In this document: piece by piece, positions 36,260 through 45,143 of the stretch
Position numbering within the stretch: the stretch's first letter is position 1
Layout of the letters: every line of letters begins with the position of its first letter
From: Caballeronia sp031450805
GTDB taxonomy: Bacteria; Pseudomonadota; Gammaproteobacteria; Burkholderiales; Burkholderiaceae
Assembly (NCBI RefSeq): GCF_031450805.1
Contig: NZ_JARTVY010000005.1
Coordinates: 647,502-711,501 of the forward strand
Direction: 5' to 3'
Length of the DNA stretch: 64,000 nucleotides
The notes under the pieces: generated by a model
The model's input: only the letters and a program-made list of their open reading frames with translations
The model's database searches: none
Told to the model about the DNA's origin: nothing
Translations under genes and position numbers: made by a program

Positions 36260-37060
36260 GTGGCCCGGATGCATAACGACGCGCGCACACGGCTGTTCGC
36301 ACCGATCTTCGCTGCATTGGTGGCGAGCGCATGGGTCGTCCTCTGGGCATGGGGCGCGGGACCCTATGCACGCTATGTGCGCCACGCGAGCTGGTCTGAC
36401 TTGCCGGGTGTGGCGGCGTTATGCCAATCCATTCCGGGTGCGAATCTGCTGTTCGACGCATTGCTGCATAGCGCAGCGTGGTTGTTGATGATCGCCGCAA
36501 TGATGCTGCCCACTATCTTTCCCCTGCTAACGAGCTTTAGACGGCTCACGGCGGCTCGTTCGGACAGACGTGCGCTATTCGCTTTGCTCGTGTCGGGTTA
36601 CGCGAGCGCATGGGCGTTGTTCGGCCTGGTCGCGCACGGTTTGGATGCGGCCCTGCATCGGCTTGCGGAAAGCGCGCCGGTGATAACGCTGTATGCGTGG
36701 CTCCTCGGCGCGGGTGTCGTCGGGCTGGCGGGTGCTTATCAATTCACGCGCATCAAGTATCGATGCCTCGAGAAGTGCCGCTCGCCGCTCATGTTCGTGA
36801 TGGAGCATTGGACGGGCCGCAATGCCGGCCGCAACAGCTTCGCGCTGGGCGTGAGTCATGGTGCGTTTTGCGTCGGCTGTTGCTGGACGCTGATGCTGCT
36901 GATGTTCGCGGTCGGCACGGGAAGCATCGGGTGGATGCTCGCCTTAGGCGCGGCGATGGCGGCTGAAAAAAACCTGCCGCAGGGACGAATCATCGGCCGC
37001 ACGCTTGGCGTCGCGTTGATCGGGTGGGCCGCGTGGATGATCGCGCCGCACATGCTTTGA
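36260..37060 (+). CDS. DUF2182 predicted metal-binding membrane protein
   Basis: A 266-residue inner-membrane protein (263 if ATG 36269 is used instead of GTG 36260) with about six helices. Family marks are AAWLLMIAAMMLPTIFPLL (about 72-90), YQFTRIKYRCLEKCRSPL with C169 and C173, and GVSHGAFCVGCCWTLMLLMF with C204, C207 and C208; the protein ends MIAPHML. The Met/Cys/His positions at membrane edges underlie the predicted metal binding. It probably works with the cysteine-rich DUF1326 protein encoded directly upstream. Transport or insertion of a metal, perhaps copper, is a guess. Confidence 0.8.
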   Translation: MARMHNDARTRLFAPIFAALVASAWVVLWAWGAGPYARYVRHASWSDLPGVAALCQSIPGANLLFDALLHSAAWLLMIAAMMLPTIFPLLTSFRRLTAARSDRRALFALLVSGYASAWALFGLVAHGLDAALHRLAESAPVITLYAWLLGAGVVGLAGAYQFTRIKYRCLEKCRSPLMFVMEHWTGRNAGRNSFALGVSHGAFCVGCCWTLMLLMFAVGTGSIGWMLALGAAMAAEKNLPQGRIIGRTLGVALIGWAAWMIAPHML

Positions 37061-37108
37061 CGCACCGAAACAAGGCAATCGTGCACGCTTTTGGTTCGAT
37101 TGGAGAGC

Positions 37109-37148
37109 TCTAAAGAAAACTTCCAAGGCGGGATTCTTTTTCTTTAGA
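37109..37148 (+). terminator. A/T-rich hairpin between DUF2182 and carbonic anhydrase genes
   Basis: Inverted repeat TCTAAAGAAAA (37109-37119) and TTTTCTTTAGA (37138-37148), 11 bases with an 18-base loop. The right arm is T-rich, so it may end the DUF1326-DUF2182 transcript; a protein-binding dyad ahead of the anhydrase gene is the alternative. Confidence 0.5.
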
Positions 37149-37239
37149 CATTTGTGAACTTTTCATGCGAAAGTATTTCGTAAGCATTGGCGCGCCGACA
37201 AGCCGAGGCGCGTTGCCAATCTTTGATGAGAGACAACGC

Positions 37240-37902
37240 ATGAATAGACCCAAACGGATGCTCCTCGAAAATATTGCGTGGGCTCGCGAGGCCGCGCATG
37301 CGGACCCGCAGTTCTTTCCGAGACTCGCGCAAGGGCAAAGCCCCAAAGTGCTATGGATCGGCTGCTCCGACAGCCGCGTTCCGGCGGAAACCGTCACGAA
37401 CGCGAATCCTGGCGATCTCTTCGTCCACCGAAATATTGCCAACCTGTTTTCGCCGACCGATGACAACACGATGAGCGTACTGGAGTACGCGGTGCGCGTG
37501 CTGAAGGTCGATCACGTGATCGTGTGCGGGCACTATGGATGCGGCGGCGTGCGCGCCTCGCTGCTGCCGCTGTCGAATGAATTGCCGCACGTGAACCGGC
37601 GCATTGCGCCGTTATGTGCGCTGGGTGAGCGTCATCGAAAGGAACTGGACGCGTTTTCCGAACTCGATGCGCGCGCCAATCGTCTCGCCGAACTGAACGT
37701 GCTGGAGCAAGTGCGCCTGTTGCGCGAGTCGCCGGTCGTTTCCGGCCGGGACACGCCGCCGCTCGTGCACGGCTGGATCTTCGGGCTGCATGACGGCCGC
37801 ATCAACGTGCTGTCCTCAGGCTATGAGGACGAAGCGACGCCCGATACGCGCCTCACCGTGCAAGCCGGCATCTGCGAAGCGGTCGAATCACCCGGCCGAT
37901 AA
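37240..37902 (+). CDS. beta-class carbonic anhydrase
   Basis: A 220-residue enzyme interconverting carbon dioxide and bicarbonate. All catalytic residues of the class are present: Cys42, Asp44 and Arg46 in GCSDSRVP, His98 and Cys101 in CGHYGCGG, which bind zinc. The wording LWIGCSDSRVPAETVTNANPG, FVHRNIANLF and HGWIFGLHDGRI matches the CynT/Can type. ATG 37240 gives the family-typical start MNRPKRMLLENIAWAR; the frame is open 25 codons upstream. The SulP transporter 80 bases downstream suggests joint handling of bicarbonate. Confidence 0.93.
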   Translation: MNRPKRMLLENIAWAREAAHADPQFFPRLAQGQSPKVLWIGCSDSRVPAETVTNANPGDLFVHRNIANLFSPTDDNTMSVLEYAVRVLKVDHVIVCGHYGCGGVRASLLPLSNELPHVNRRIAPLCALGERHRKELDAFSELDARANRLAELNVLEQVRLLRESPVVSGRDTPPLVHGWIFGLHDGRINVLSSGYEDEATPDTRLTVQAGICEAVESPGR

Positions 37903-37982
37903 CCGACTCACCTTCTTTGGCTTTTTCCTGCATGCGACGTGGTTCGGATCATGTTGCAGGCATCACCTCGCCTCAAGAAACC

Positions 37983-39542
37983 ATGAACTCAATAAAACGC
38001 CTGACTCATTTTCCGCGCGATATTTTCGCGGGCACGGTCGTCTTTCTCGTCGCCATGCCACTGTGTCTCGGCATCGCCAATGCATCCGGCGTCGATGCCT
38101 TCGCGGGCCTCTTGTCCGGCATCATCGGCGGTCTCGTCGTCGCGTTGCTGAGCGGTTCGCACCTGAGCGTCAGTGGCCCTGCGGCCGGGCTCATCGTGAT
38201 CGTCGTCGATGGCATCGCGGGGCTCGGCAGCTTCTCCTCGTTCCTGCTCGCGGTGCTATTGTCGGGCGCGATTCAGTTCGGTTTCGGCATGCTCAAAGCA
38301 GGGCGCTTCGCGGCCTACGTGCCGTCCTCGGTCATCAAGGGAATGCTTGCCGCAATCGGCCTCTTGCTCGTCATTAAACAGATACCGCTTGCCGCAGGCT
38401 TCGCGAACGTCGGCGCGCAAGGCGAGAGCGGTGCGGGCATGATCGATACCTCGTTCGGCGCGATGTCCATCGCCGCGTGCTTCGTCGCGCTCGTCTCTCT
38501 CGCGATGCTCGCTGCGTGGGAAACGCGCGCGCTGCGCCGCTTCGCACTCGTGCGCGCGGTGCCGGCTCCGCTTGCCGTCGTTGCGTTCGGCATCGGCGTG
38601 ACGTTGCTGCTCGACGTCATTGCGCCGGGGTTTGCGCCGCCCGCGCAGCATCGCGTCGCATTGCCTTCGATGCAAACGTTTGCCTCTTTCACCGATGCGC
38701 TCTCGTTGCCCGATCTCTCTCAGTTCGTCAATCCCGACGTGTGGCGGCTCGCATTGACGCTTGCCATCGTCGCCAGCCTAGAGACGTTGTTGTGCCTCGA
38801 AGCCGTGGAGCAGATCGATCCGAAGAAGCGCGCGGCGCAGCCGGATCGCGAGCTGAAGGCGCAAGGCATCGGCAACATGATGGCGGGCGCAATTGGCGCG
38901 CTGCCGATCACGTCGGTGATCGTGCGAAGTTCGGCCAACGTTCATGCGGGCGCGCAAAGCCGCTGGTCGTCGTTCATTCATGGCGTGCTGCTGCTGGCGA
39001 GTGTTTTCGCGCTGACGAGCATCATCAATCTGATCCCGCTCGCGTGTCTCGCTGCGATCCTGATCTTCACGGGACTCAAGCTCGCGAAGCCGTCGCTGTT
39101 CGCGGCGGTCGCGAAGCAGGGTATCGAGCGCTTCGCGCCGTTCATCGTGACCATCGCGGGCGTGTTGCTGACGGATCTGCTGATGGGCATTCTGCTGGGC
39201 ATCGCGTGCAGCCTCGCGCTTGCCGTGCGTGCGAATCTGAGAAGGCCGATCACCGTCGCGCAGCATGATGACCACTACCTGTTGTCCTTCCGCAAGGACG
39301 TCTCGTTCCTCGGCAAGGTGTCGCTCCGGCAGCATCTGCACGCGATTCCCGACGGGGCAACCGTCATCTTCGATGCCTCGCGCGCAGATTACATCGACCC
39401 CGACGTGCGCGAAATCATCGAGCAGTTCATGGCCGATGCGCCCGCGCGGCGCATGCATGTGGAATGCCGCCAGATGCCGCGTGCGGGCGCGGAACCGGTG
39501 AAAAGCGGCTGGTTCGGACTGACGCGGCAGCGGGGGAGTTGA
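37983..39542 (+). CDS. SulP-family anion (probable bicarbonate) transporter
   Basis: A 519-residue inner-membrane protein with 12-14 hydrophobic segments: DIFAGTVVFLVAMPLCLGIANASG, GLLSGIIGGLVVALLSGS, the SulP motif LSVSGPAAGLIVIVVDGI, and ASLETLLCLEAVEQIDPKKR with DRELKAQGIGNMMAGAIGALP. After the last helix a roughly 110-residue STAS-like tail follows (DVSFLGKVSLRQHLHAIPDG, DASRADYIDPDVREIIEQF). The pairing with a beta-carbonic anhydrase gene is frequent for SulP proteins of the BicA type, which take up bicarbonate; sulfate cannot be excluded. Confidence 0.88.
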   Translation: MNSIKRLTHFPRDIFAGTVVFLVAMPLCLGIANASGVDAFAGLLSGIIGGLVVALLSGSHLSVSGPAAGLIVIVVDGIAGLGSFSSFLLAVLLSGAIQFGFGMLKAGRFAAYVPSSVIKGMLAAIGLLLVIKQIPLAAGFANVGAQGESGAGMIDTSFGAMSIAACFVALVSLAMLAAWETRALRRFALVRAVPAPLAVVAFGIGVTLLLDVIAPGFAPPAQHRVALPSMQTFASFTDALSLPDLSQFVNPDVWRLALTLAIVASLETLLCLEAVEQIDPKKRAAQPDRELKAQGIGNMMAGAIGALPITSVIVRSSANVHAGAQSRWSSFIHGVLLLASVFALTSIINLIPLACLAAILIFTGLKLAKPSLFAAVAKQGIERFAPFIVTIAGVLLTDLLMGILLGIACSLALAVRANLRRPITVAQHDDHYLLSFRKDVSFLGKVSLRQHLHAIPDGATVIFDASRADYIDPDVREIIEQFMADAPARRMHVECRQMPRAGAEPVKSGWFGLTRQRGS

Positions 39543-39563
39543 GGCCGCGCTATTCGAAAGGCT

Positions 39564-40070
39564 TCACGGAATCCGATAGCTGCCCGTCTTCTTGCCGATG
39601 TAGTTATACGTGCCCTTGTCGGAGGGCAGGGCGACTACTTGCTCCCAGTCGAACTGCCCTTGTATGCCCTTGTATTTTCCGGTGCCGGAGCTGAGCGTTC
39701 CCTTTCCTTTCGGCGAGCCTCCCTGGTACGTGTAAGTTTCGATGAACTTGTCGCCGTCCTTGTCCGAGTAGACACAATATCCCGTTGCCGAGCCGGCGCT
39801 AAAGCCCGCCTCGACGCAACGCGCGGTGACGTTCTGCATCAGCGGGGACTTGTTGTTGTTCGTCATCAGCAGCGTGGATTCGAAGAGGAAGACGGCGTCA
39901 TCGCCGCTGACGGTGAGGTTGCGCACATCCGCGCCGGACGCGGTGTAAGTCGCCTCGATCGTGCCTTGCTTCGGAACCGACTGACACCACGCGAGCGATG
40001 TCCACATTGCTGCGGCGACGCCCGCCATGCTGAAAGTCAGAAATCTGCCTGAAGGGCTGGTGCTCCACAT
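39564..40070 (-). CDS. exported hypothetical protein
   Basis: A 168-residue protein: signal peptide (RFLTFSMAGVAAAMWTSLAWCQ) and a mature beta-rich part (GTIEATYTASGADVRNLTVSG, ARCVEAGFSAGSATGYCVYSD, GTLSSGTGKYKGIQGQFDWE) with two or three cysteines that may form a disulfide. Repeating Gly/Ser/Lys turns such as GKGTLSSGTGKYKGIQG recall small calycin- or lipocalin-like exported proteins, but I do not recognise a family. GGAGG lies 6 bases before the ATG at 40068-40070. It converges with the SulP gene and is probably monocistronic. Confidence 0.7.
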   Translation of the reverse strand: MWSTSPSGRFLTFSMAGVAAAMWTSLAWCQSVPKQGTIEATYTASGADVRNLTVSGDDAVFLFESTLLMTNNNKSPLMQNVTARCVEAGFSAGSATGYCVYSDKDGDKFIETYTYQGGSPKGKGTLSSGTGKYKGIQGQFDWEQVVALPSDKGTYNYIGKKTGSYRIP

Positions 40071-40533
40071 GATCAACCTCCACCTTTTTATCTCCGATAT
40101 GCGGGTGAATCGAACAGGTGTGCGGCAGCGGAAGGGGCGGTCAGAGGCGATGGCGAATGCTTCGCGCACCGAACTATCTGAATCGGTGTGTAGTTATAAA
40201 AGGGCTTTCCTGCGCTAGACGGCACACTCACGTTTTATAGAATTTTCGCCCTGAAAGGTCTAGTACAAATTCTCGACAGTCGATAGTTCGACTGAATAAT
40301 ATGAATGCGCCGTCATCGCCGGGCAACCGGCATGCTGTGCTGCAACAACGCGCGAAGGTTGCCGCGCCACGGCTGCGAATGTTGCCGGTTGGCGAGCCAT
40401 TGCGCCGCGAAGGTATAACCGTCTCTCATACCCCTATCGCAAATCGTCAATATTAGGGCGGCCGTATTTTAGCTAGATTCGCTAGTTAGTACGAAAGCCG
40501 CACTGGACGAAAACATACAAGGGGACGAGATCG
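40071..40533. other. intergenic region with a dyad
   Basis: No gene supported in these 463 bases. Two A/T-rich patches (40180-40310 and 40440-40500) probably hold promoters for the divergent flanking genes. A perfect dyad lies at 40277-40294. Confidence 0.4.
40277..40294. promoter_or_regulatory. 18-base dyad, possible operator
   Basis: CAGTCGA and TCGACTG flank a 4-base TAGT centre. It lies 207 bases before the exported-protein start and 240 before the SDR start, within an A/T-rich patch, as expected of a regulator site. The regulator is unknown. Confidence 0.35.
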
Positions 40534-41319
40534 ATGAATCAGGAAGCACGCCCGCAGGCAATGCGGGTCGCCATTGTGACGGGCGCGGGAAGCGGCATCG
40601 GCAGCGCGACGGTGCACGCGCTCGCCGACGATGGCTGGCATGTCGCGCTCGCGGGCCGTCGACGGGACGCGCTCGATGCCGTCATCCGCAGCTACGCGGA
40701 GCGTCACCCGCAAGCCGCCGACCGCCTGCTCGCCATCGCCACCGATGTCGCCGATTCCGCATCGGTGCAACATCTCTTCGAAACGGTGCAGCGCCGCTTC
40801 GGCCGGCTCGATCTGCTCTTCAACAACGCAGGCATCGGCGTGGAAGGCGTATCGGTAGAAGATCTGTCGATCGAGCGCTTCAGAAACATGCTCGATATCA
40901 ACGTCACCGGGACACTGCTGTGCACGCAGGCCGCGTTTCGTCAGATGCGAGCACAAGAGCCGGGCGGCGGCCGGATCATCAATAACGGCTCCCTGTCGGC
41001 GCATACGCCGCGTCTTCATTCCGCCGATTACACCGCGAGCAAGCATGCGGTGAGCGGCCTCACGAAAGCATGCGCGCTCGATGGCCGCAAATACGACATC
41101 GCCGTGTGCCAGATCGATTTCGGCAACGTGCTGACGGAAATGGCCGCGAAGATGCAGGGCGGCGTGCTGCAGGCAAACGGCGAACGCGCGCCAGAACCGA
41201 CAATGGACCTGACGCATGCGGCGCGCTCGGTCGCCCATATGGCGAGCCTGCCGCTCGAAGCGAACGTTCAGTTCATGACCGTCATGGCGACGAAGATGCC
41301 GTTCATCGGACGCGGCTGA
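40534..41319 (+). CDS. short-chain dehydrogenase/reductase
   Basis: A 261-residue NAD(P)-dependent oxidoreductase. The Rossmann motif TGAGSGIGSATV, the structural NNAG (LLFNNAGIGV), the catalytic Ser (INNGSLSAHTP) and the YxxxK pair (ADYTASKHAVSGL) are all there. The substrate is not predictable from the sequence. An Arg-Arg pair after the second strand (LAGRRRDAL) suggests preference for NADP. AGGGGAC precedes the ATG by 7 bases. An MFS anion permease gene follows 47 bases later and probably imports its substrate. Confidence 0.88.
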   Translation: MNQEARPQAMRVAIVTGAGSGIGSATVHALADDGWHVALAGRRRDALDAVIRSYAERHPQAADRLLAIATDVADSASVQHLFETVQRRFGRLDLLFNNAGIGVEGVSVEDLSIERFRNMLDINVTGTLLCTQAAFRQMRAQEPGGGRIINNGSLSAHTPRLHSADYTASKHAVSGLTKACALDGRKYDIAVCQIDFGNVLTEMAAKMQGGVLQANGERAPEPTMDLTHAARSVAHMASLPLEANVQFMTVMATKMPFIGRG

Positions 41320-41366
41320 AGCACCCGGCATCACAGACTAAAACAATCATTCGACGGAGACACACC

Positions 41367-42701
41367 ATGCTCGATACCCTCGCGGACGTCGGCTCTAAAG
41401 CCAGCGCGCCCGATGAAGCGCGCATCTTCAACAAGGTGACGTGGCGCATCGTCCCGCTCATTCTCGCGTGCTTCGTGGCGGCTTATCTGGACCGCGTCAA
41501 CATCAGTTTCGCCAAGCTGCAGATGCAGTCGCAACTCGGCCTGAGCGAAGCGGCATACGGTCTCGGCGCGAGCGTGTTCTTCATCGGCTATCTGCTGTTC
41601 GAGATTCCCAGCAACGCGATCATGGTGCGCACCGGCGCGCGGCGCTGGATCGCGCGCATCATGATTTCGTGGGGCCTGGCATCGGCCGCGATGATGTTCG
41701 TGCGCGACGAGACGTGGTTCTACATTCTGCGCTTTCTGCTCGGCACGCTCGAAGCCGGCTTCGTGCCGGGCGTGCTGTACTTCTACACGCAATGGTTTCC
41801 GGCCGAGCGGCGCGGACGCATGAACTCGCTGTTCTTCGGCGCCATCGCGCTGTGCGGGATCATCGGCGGACCCATCTCCGGCGGCATCCTCAAGTTCTTC
41901 GACGGCGTCAACGGCATGCCCGGATGGCAGTGGCTGTTCCTGCTCGAAGGATTGCCGTCTATTGCGCTCGGCCTGATGGTGCTCTTCGTGCTCGACGACC
42001 GCGTCGAGGATGCCAAGTGGCTCACGCCCGCCGAAAAGAGCCTGCTTTCCGCGATCATCGCGCGTGACCGCAAGGTGGACAGCACGCATTCGTTCATGGT
42101 CGCGTTGCGCCGGCCGGTGATCTATCTGTTCTCACTGATCTACTTCGGGCTGTGCATGGGCATCTATGGCTTCCTCTTCTGGATGCCGCAGCTCGTGAAA
42201 AGCGCGGGCAATAGCGATCCGCTCGTCATCGGTCTCATCACGATGATTCCATATCTCGCCGCGATGGTCGGCACCGTGGTCATCAGCCGCAGCTCCGACC
42301 GCACCGGCGAGCGACGCTGGCATCTGACCGGCTGCGCGCTGGCTGCCGCGTTCGGCTATCTGATCAGCGCCGCATGGCCGACGAGCACCGTGCTGCTCGT
42401 GCTCGGCCTCAGCATTTCGGCGACGGGGGTCATCGCTTCGTTCGGCATCTTCTGGATGTTCCCGGCGCGCATCCTCACAGGCGCCGCGGCGGCGGCCGGG
42501 CTTGCGCTGATCAACTCACTCGGGCAGTTCGGCGGCATCGTCGCGCCGTACATGGTCGGCAAGGTCAAGGACGTGCTCGGCAGCGCGTCGATGGGCCTGT
42601 ATGCGATCGCCGTCGTCTGCATCTTCACCGCGGCGCTGATCGCGTGGGCCATGCCGCACAAGATCCGTTTCCGCGACGCCCGCACGGCGCGCGCCGAATA
42701 A
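41367..42701 (+). CDS. MFS permease, anion:cation symporter (ACS) family
   Basis: A 444-residue transporter with 12 predicted helices. The ACS family signature is clear: RIVPLILACFVAAYLDRVNISFAKLQM, then a FFIGYLLFEIPSNAIMVRTGARRWIARIMISWG loop motif region (41579-41674), RFLLGTLEAGFVPGVLYFYTQWFPAERRGRMNS region and GVIASFGIFWMFPARILTGAAAAAG. Members import organic anions such as tartrate, phthalate, glucarate or 4-hydroxyphenylacetate with protons. GGAGA lies 8 bases before the ATG. It is paired with the SDR gene upstream and followed by a hairpin. Confidence 0.9.
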   Translation: MLDTLADVGSKASAPDEARIFNKVTWRIVPLILACFVAAYLDRVNISFAKLQMQSQLGLSEAAYGLGASVFFIGYLLFEIPSNAIMVRTGARRWIARIMISWGLASAAMMFVRDETWFYILRFLLGTLEAGFVPGVLYFYTQWFPAERRGRMNSLFFGAIALCGIIGGPISGGILKFFDGVNGMPGWQWLFLLEGLPSIALGLMVLFVLDDRVEDAKWLTPAEKSLLSAIIARDRKVDSTHSFMVALRRPVIYLFSLIYFGLCMGIYGFLFWMPQLVKSAGNSDPLVIGLITMIPYLAAMVGTVVISRSSDRTGERRWHLTGCALAAAFGYLISAAWPTSTVLLVLGLSISATGVIASFGIFWMFPARILTGAAAAAGLALINSLGQFGGIVAPYMVGKVKDVLGSASMGLYAIAVVCIFTAALIAWAMPHKIRFRDARTARAE

Positions 42702-42718
42702 ACCCATCCCTCACCGCC

Positions 42719-42740
42719 GCGCCACGTGAGAACGTGGCGC
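42719..42740. terminator. hairpin after the SDR-MFS unit
   Basis: Perfect 9-base stem GCGCCACGT / ACGTGGCGC with GAGA loop, 18 bases past the MFS stop. There is no T-tract, so it is a weak intrinsic terminator or an RNA-stabilising hairpin. Confidence 0.55.
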
Positions 42741-42843
42741 TGGCCGGCCGCATCGCCTCCCCGCCGCTTTCCAGCAACAAACGCCCCGCTTCGTCAAGTC
42801 GCCGCAACAATTCTTTACCGCAAATCGCTCGCTTGCCCTACAA

Positions 42844-42862
42844 TTGCGAACGATTCTCAATT
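42844..42862 (+). promoter_or_regulatory. possible Fur box ahead of the TonB receptor gene
   Basis: The bases TTGCGAACGATTCTCAATT, 52 bases before the receptor start, resemble Fur sites of beta-proteobacteria (GCGAATGATTCTCATT-like) and lie exactly where an iron repressor would act. The similarity is imperfect. Confidence 0.5.
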
Positions 42863-42913
42863 CGCGGCGACGTTCGACCTGCCGTCCTATCATTCAGCAC
42901 AAGTCAAAGAACA

Positions 42914-45118
42914 ATGTCTCAACGGGTAATCGAAGCGCCGCGCAGCCGGCGCACGGGGGTATCGCGGGCGGCGCGCAGCCTCTTCGTCGGTGTGGTGGGC
43001 GTCGCGGCGACGATCGCGGCGCCGGGCGTGGCGATCGCGCAGGAAGCGGCGGCACCGGAATCGGGCGCGGCGGGTTCGTCCACGGTTCTGCCGGCGGTCG
43101 TCGTGAAAAGCACGGCGACAACCGACCAGTTGCCCGCGCCGTACGCGGGCGGCCAGGTCGCGCGGGGCGGCGGCATCGGCGTGCTGGGGACATCGAACGT
43201 GATGGATCAGCCGTTCAACACGACCAACTACACCGAGCAGGCGATGCAGGACATCCAGGCCCGCACGCTCGGCGATATCGTCGTGAACAACGCGTCGGTG
43301 CGTACGCAGCAAAGCAGCGGCGGTTTCGGCGATGTCTTCGAGATTCGCGGCTTCGACGTACAGGCAACCGATGTGGCGCTCAACGGTCTCTACGGCATGG
43401 TGTCGGCCGCGAAGATGCCGGTGAATCTCGCCGAGCGCGTGGAGGTGCTGCAAGGGCCCGGCTCGCTGATGTACGGCATGGGACCGTCGGGCAGCATCGG
43501 CGGTGCGATCAACATCGTGACGAAGCGCGCCGACGACGAACCGTTGACGCGTCTCACCGCGCTCTACCAGTCGAAGGGACAGTTCGGCGTGGCCGCCGAC
43601 GTGGGCCGCCGCTTCGGCGATGAAGGGCAGTGGGGCATCCGCGTGAACGGCCAGATCAAGGACGGCCAGACGGGCATCGCGCACGGCAATCAGCTTCAGG
43701 GCGATGGCGCCATCGGCCTCGATTATCGCGGCAAGCAGCTGCGCTGGTCTTTCGACGCCTACAACGTCTCCGAGAACACCGATGAAGTCCGCTCGCAGAT
43801 CGGCTTCGGCACGGCAACCGCAATACCGGCCGCGCCGTCGGGCTATGCGAACCTGTATCCCGGCTCGAAGCTGAAGCTGCGTGATACGGCGGTGGTGACG
43901 CGTCTCGAGTACGACATCAATCGCTACGTCACCGTGTATGGCGCAGCGGGCGAGCACTACGGCACGTCCGAGCAGAACTTTCCGTACGCGAGCGGCATGA
44001 CGGCCGCAGGCGCGTTCAACGTGACCAACGGCTATTACGACGCGTATAACCGCACCAAAACGGTCGATGCCGGCCTGCGCTTTCACTTCGATACATTCGG
44101 CGTGAAGCACACGCTTGTCACTGGCGTGACATCGCTGAATCAGGAACAGGGCTATTTCTACGCGCTCGGGTCTCAATCCGTGGCGTCGAGCCTGTATAAC
44201 CCCACGCCGCTCCTGCCGATGGACGTCGCGCGCGGCGATGCGCAACGCAGCAGCCAATTGCGACTCAACAGCCAGCAGATCATCGATACCATGTCGTTCT
44301 TCGACGACCGCCTGCTGCTCACGGGCGGCTTCCGTCGACAGACCATCGGTCTCGATAACTACGATCCGACGAGCGGCGCGCAGACGAGTTCTATCGACCA
44401 GCAAGCGATCACGCCGCTCGCGGGCATCGTGTTCAAGCCGGTGTCGAACATCTCGGTGTACGGCAACTTCACATCCGGCCTCACGAACGGCGACACCGCG
44501 CCGGCCGGCACGGCCAACGCGGGGCAGGCGTTCGCGCCGTACAAGTCGAATCAATACGAAGCGGGCGTGAAGGCGGACTGGGGCCGCGTGCTGACATCGA
44601 TCTCGGTGTTCCAGATCAGCCGGCCGAACGGCGTCACGAATCCGACGACCAACATCTACGGCTACGACGGCAAGACGCGCATACGCGGCCTCGAACTCGC
44701 CGCGTATGGCGAAGTGTTCCGCCACCTGCGCCTGATGGCGAGCGCGACGTTCTACGATCCGAAGCTCGAAGGCACCGAAGGCGGCGCGAACGACGGCAAC
44801 GATCCTGTCGGCGTGCCCAAATTCGCGTTCAATCTCGGCGCGGATTACGACTTGCCGTGGGTTCCGGGACTGAGCGTCAACGGCCGCATCATCCACACGG
44901 GCGCGCAGTACTACAACGCCAGCAACACGCTGCGGCTGCCTTCATGGACGCGTTACGACCTCGGCGTGCGCTATGGCATGCGGGTCATCGGCAAGGACGT
45001 GATCCTGCGCGCGAACGTCGAGAACCTGTTCGGCAGCCGCTACTGGATTCAGCAAGGCACGTACGTGACGAACGCCGCGCCGCGCACGCTGTTGCTCTCG
45101 GCTGAATTCAACTTCTGA
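42914..45118 (+). CDS. TonB-dependent siderophore receptor
   Basis: A 734-residue outer-membrane receptor of the ferrichrome/ferrioxamine-type subfamily. A long signal region (ARSLFVGVVGVAATIAAPGVAIAQ) is followed by a TonB-box region (TVLPAVVVKST), a plug (TLGDIVVNNASVRTQQSSG, FEIRGFDVQATDVALNGLYG, AERVEVLQGPGSLMYGM, GGAINIVTKR) and a 22-strand barrel ending in LLLSAEFNF with a terminal Phe. It imports a ferric siderophore using TonB energy; the siderophore is unknown. It heads a set with DUF3649, PepSY and DUF3325 genes and is preceded by a possible Fur box. Confidence 0.93.
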   Translation: MSQRVIEAPRSRRTGVSRAARSLFVGVVGVAATIAAPGVAIAQEAAAPESGAAGSSTVLPAVVVKSTATTDQLPAPYAGGQVARGGGIGVLGTSNVMDQPFNTTNYTEQAMQDIQARTLGDIVVNNASVRTQQSSGGFGDVFEIRGFDVQATDVALNGLYGMVSAAKMPVNLAERVEVLQGPGSLMYGMGPSGSIGGAINIVTKRADDEPLTRLTALYQSKGQFGVAADVGRRFGDEGQWGIRVNGQIKDGQTGIAHGNQLQGDGAIGLDYRGKQLRWSFDAYNVSENTDEVRSQIGFGTATAIPAAPSGYANLYPGSKLKLRDTAVVTRLEYDINRYVTVYGAAGEHYGTSEQNFPYASGMTAAGAFNVTNGYYDAYNRTKTVDAGLRFHFDTFGVKHTLVTGVTSLNQEQGYFYALGSQSVASSLYNPTPLLPMDVARGDAQRSSQLRLNSQQIIDTMSFFDDRLLLTGGFRRQTIGLDNYDPTSGAQTSSIDQQAITPLAGIVFKPVSNISVYGNFTSGLTNGDTAPAGTANAGQAFAPYKSNQYEAGVKADWGRVLTSISVFQISRPNGVTNPTTNIYGYDGKTRIRGLELAAYGEVFRHLRLMASATFYDPKLEGTEGGANDGNDPVGVPKFAFNLGADYDLPWVPGLSVNGRIIHTGAQYYNASNTLRLPSWTRYDLGVRYGMRVIGKDVILRANVENLFGSRYWIQQGTYVTNAAPRTLLLSAEFNF

Positions 45119-45143
45119 GGCTGAAAGCGCAAGAGACTGGCCG

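Noticed and set aside
37240..39542. Cyanate-utilisation (cynTSX-like) locus, because of the CynT-type carbonic anhydrase.
   Set aside because: No cyanase gene is present; the neighbour is a SulP transporter, which fits bicarbonate handling better.
42890..44896. A 668-codon open frame on the reverse strand opposite the TonB receptor.
   Set aside because: Its Arg/His-rich composition is typical of antisense of a GC-rich gene, while the forward frame is a complete receptor.
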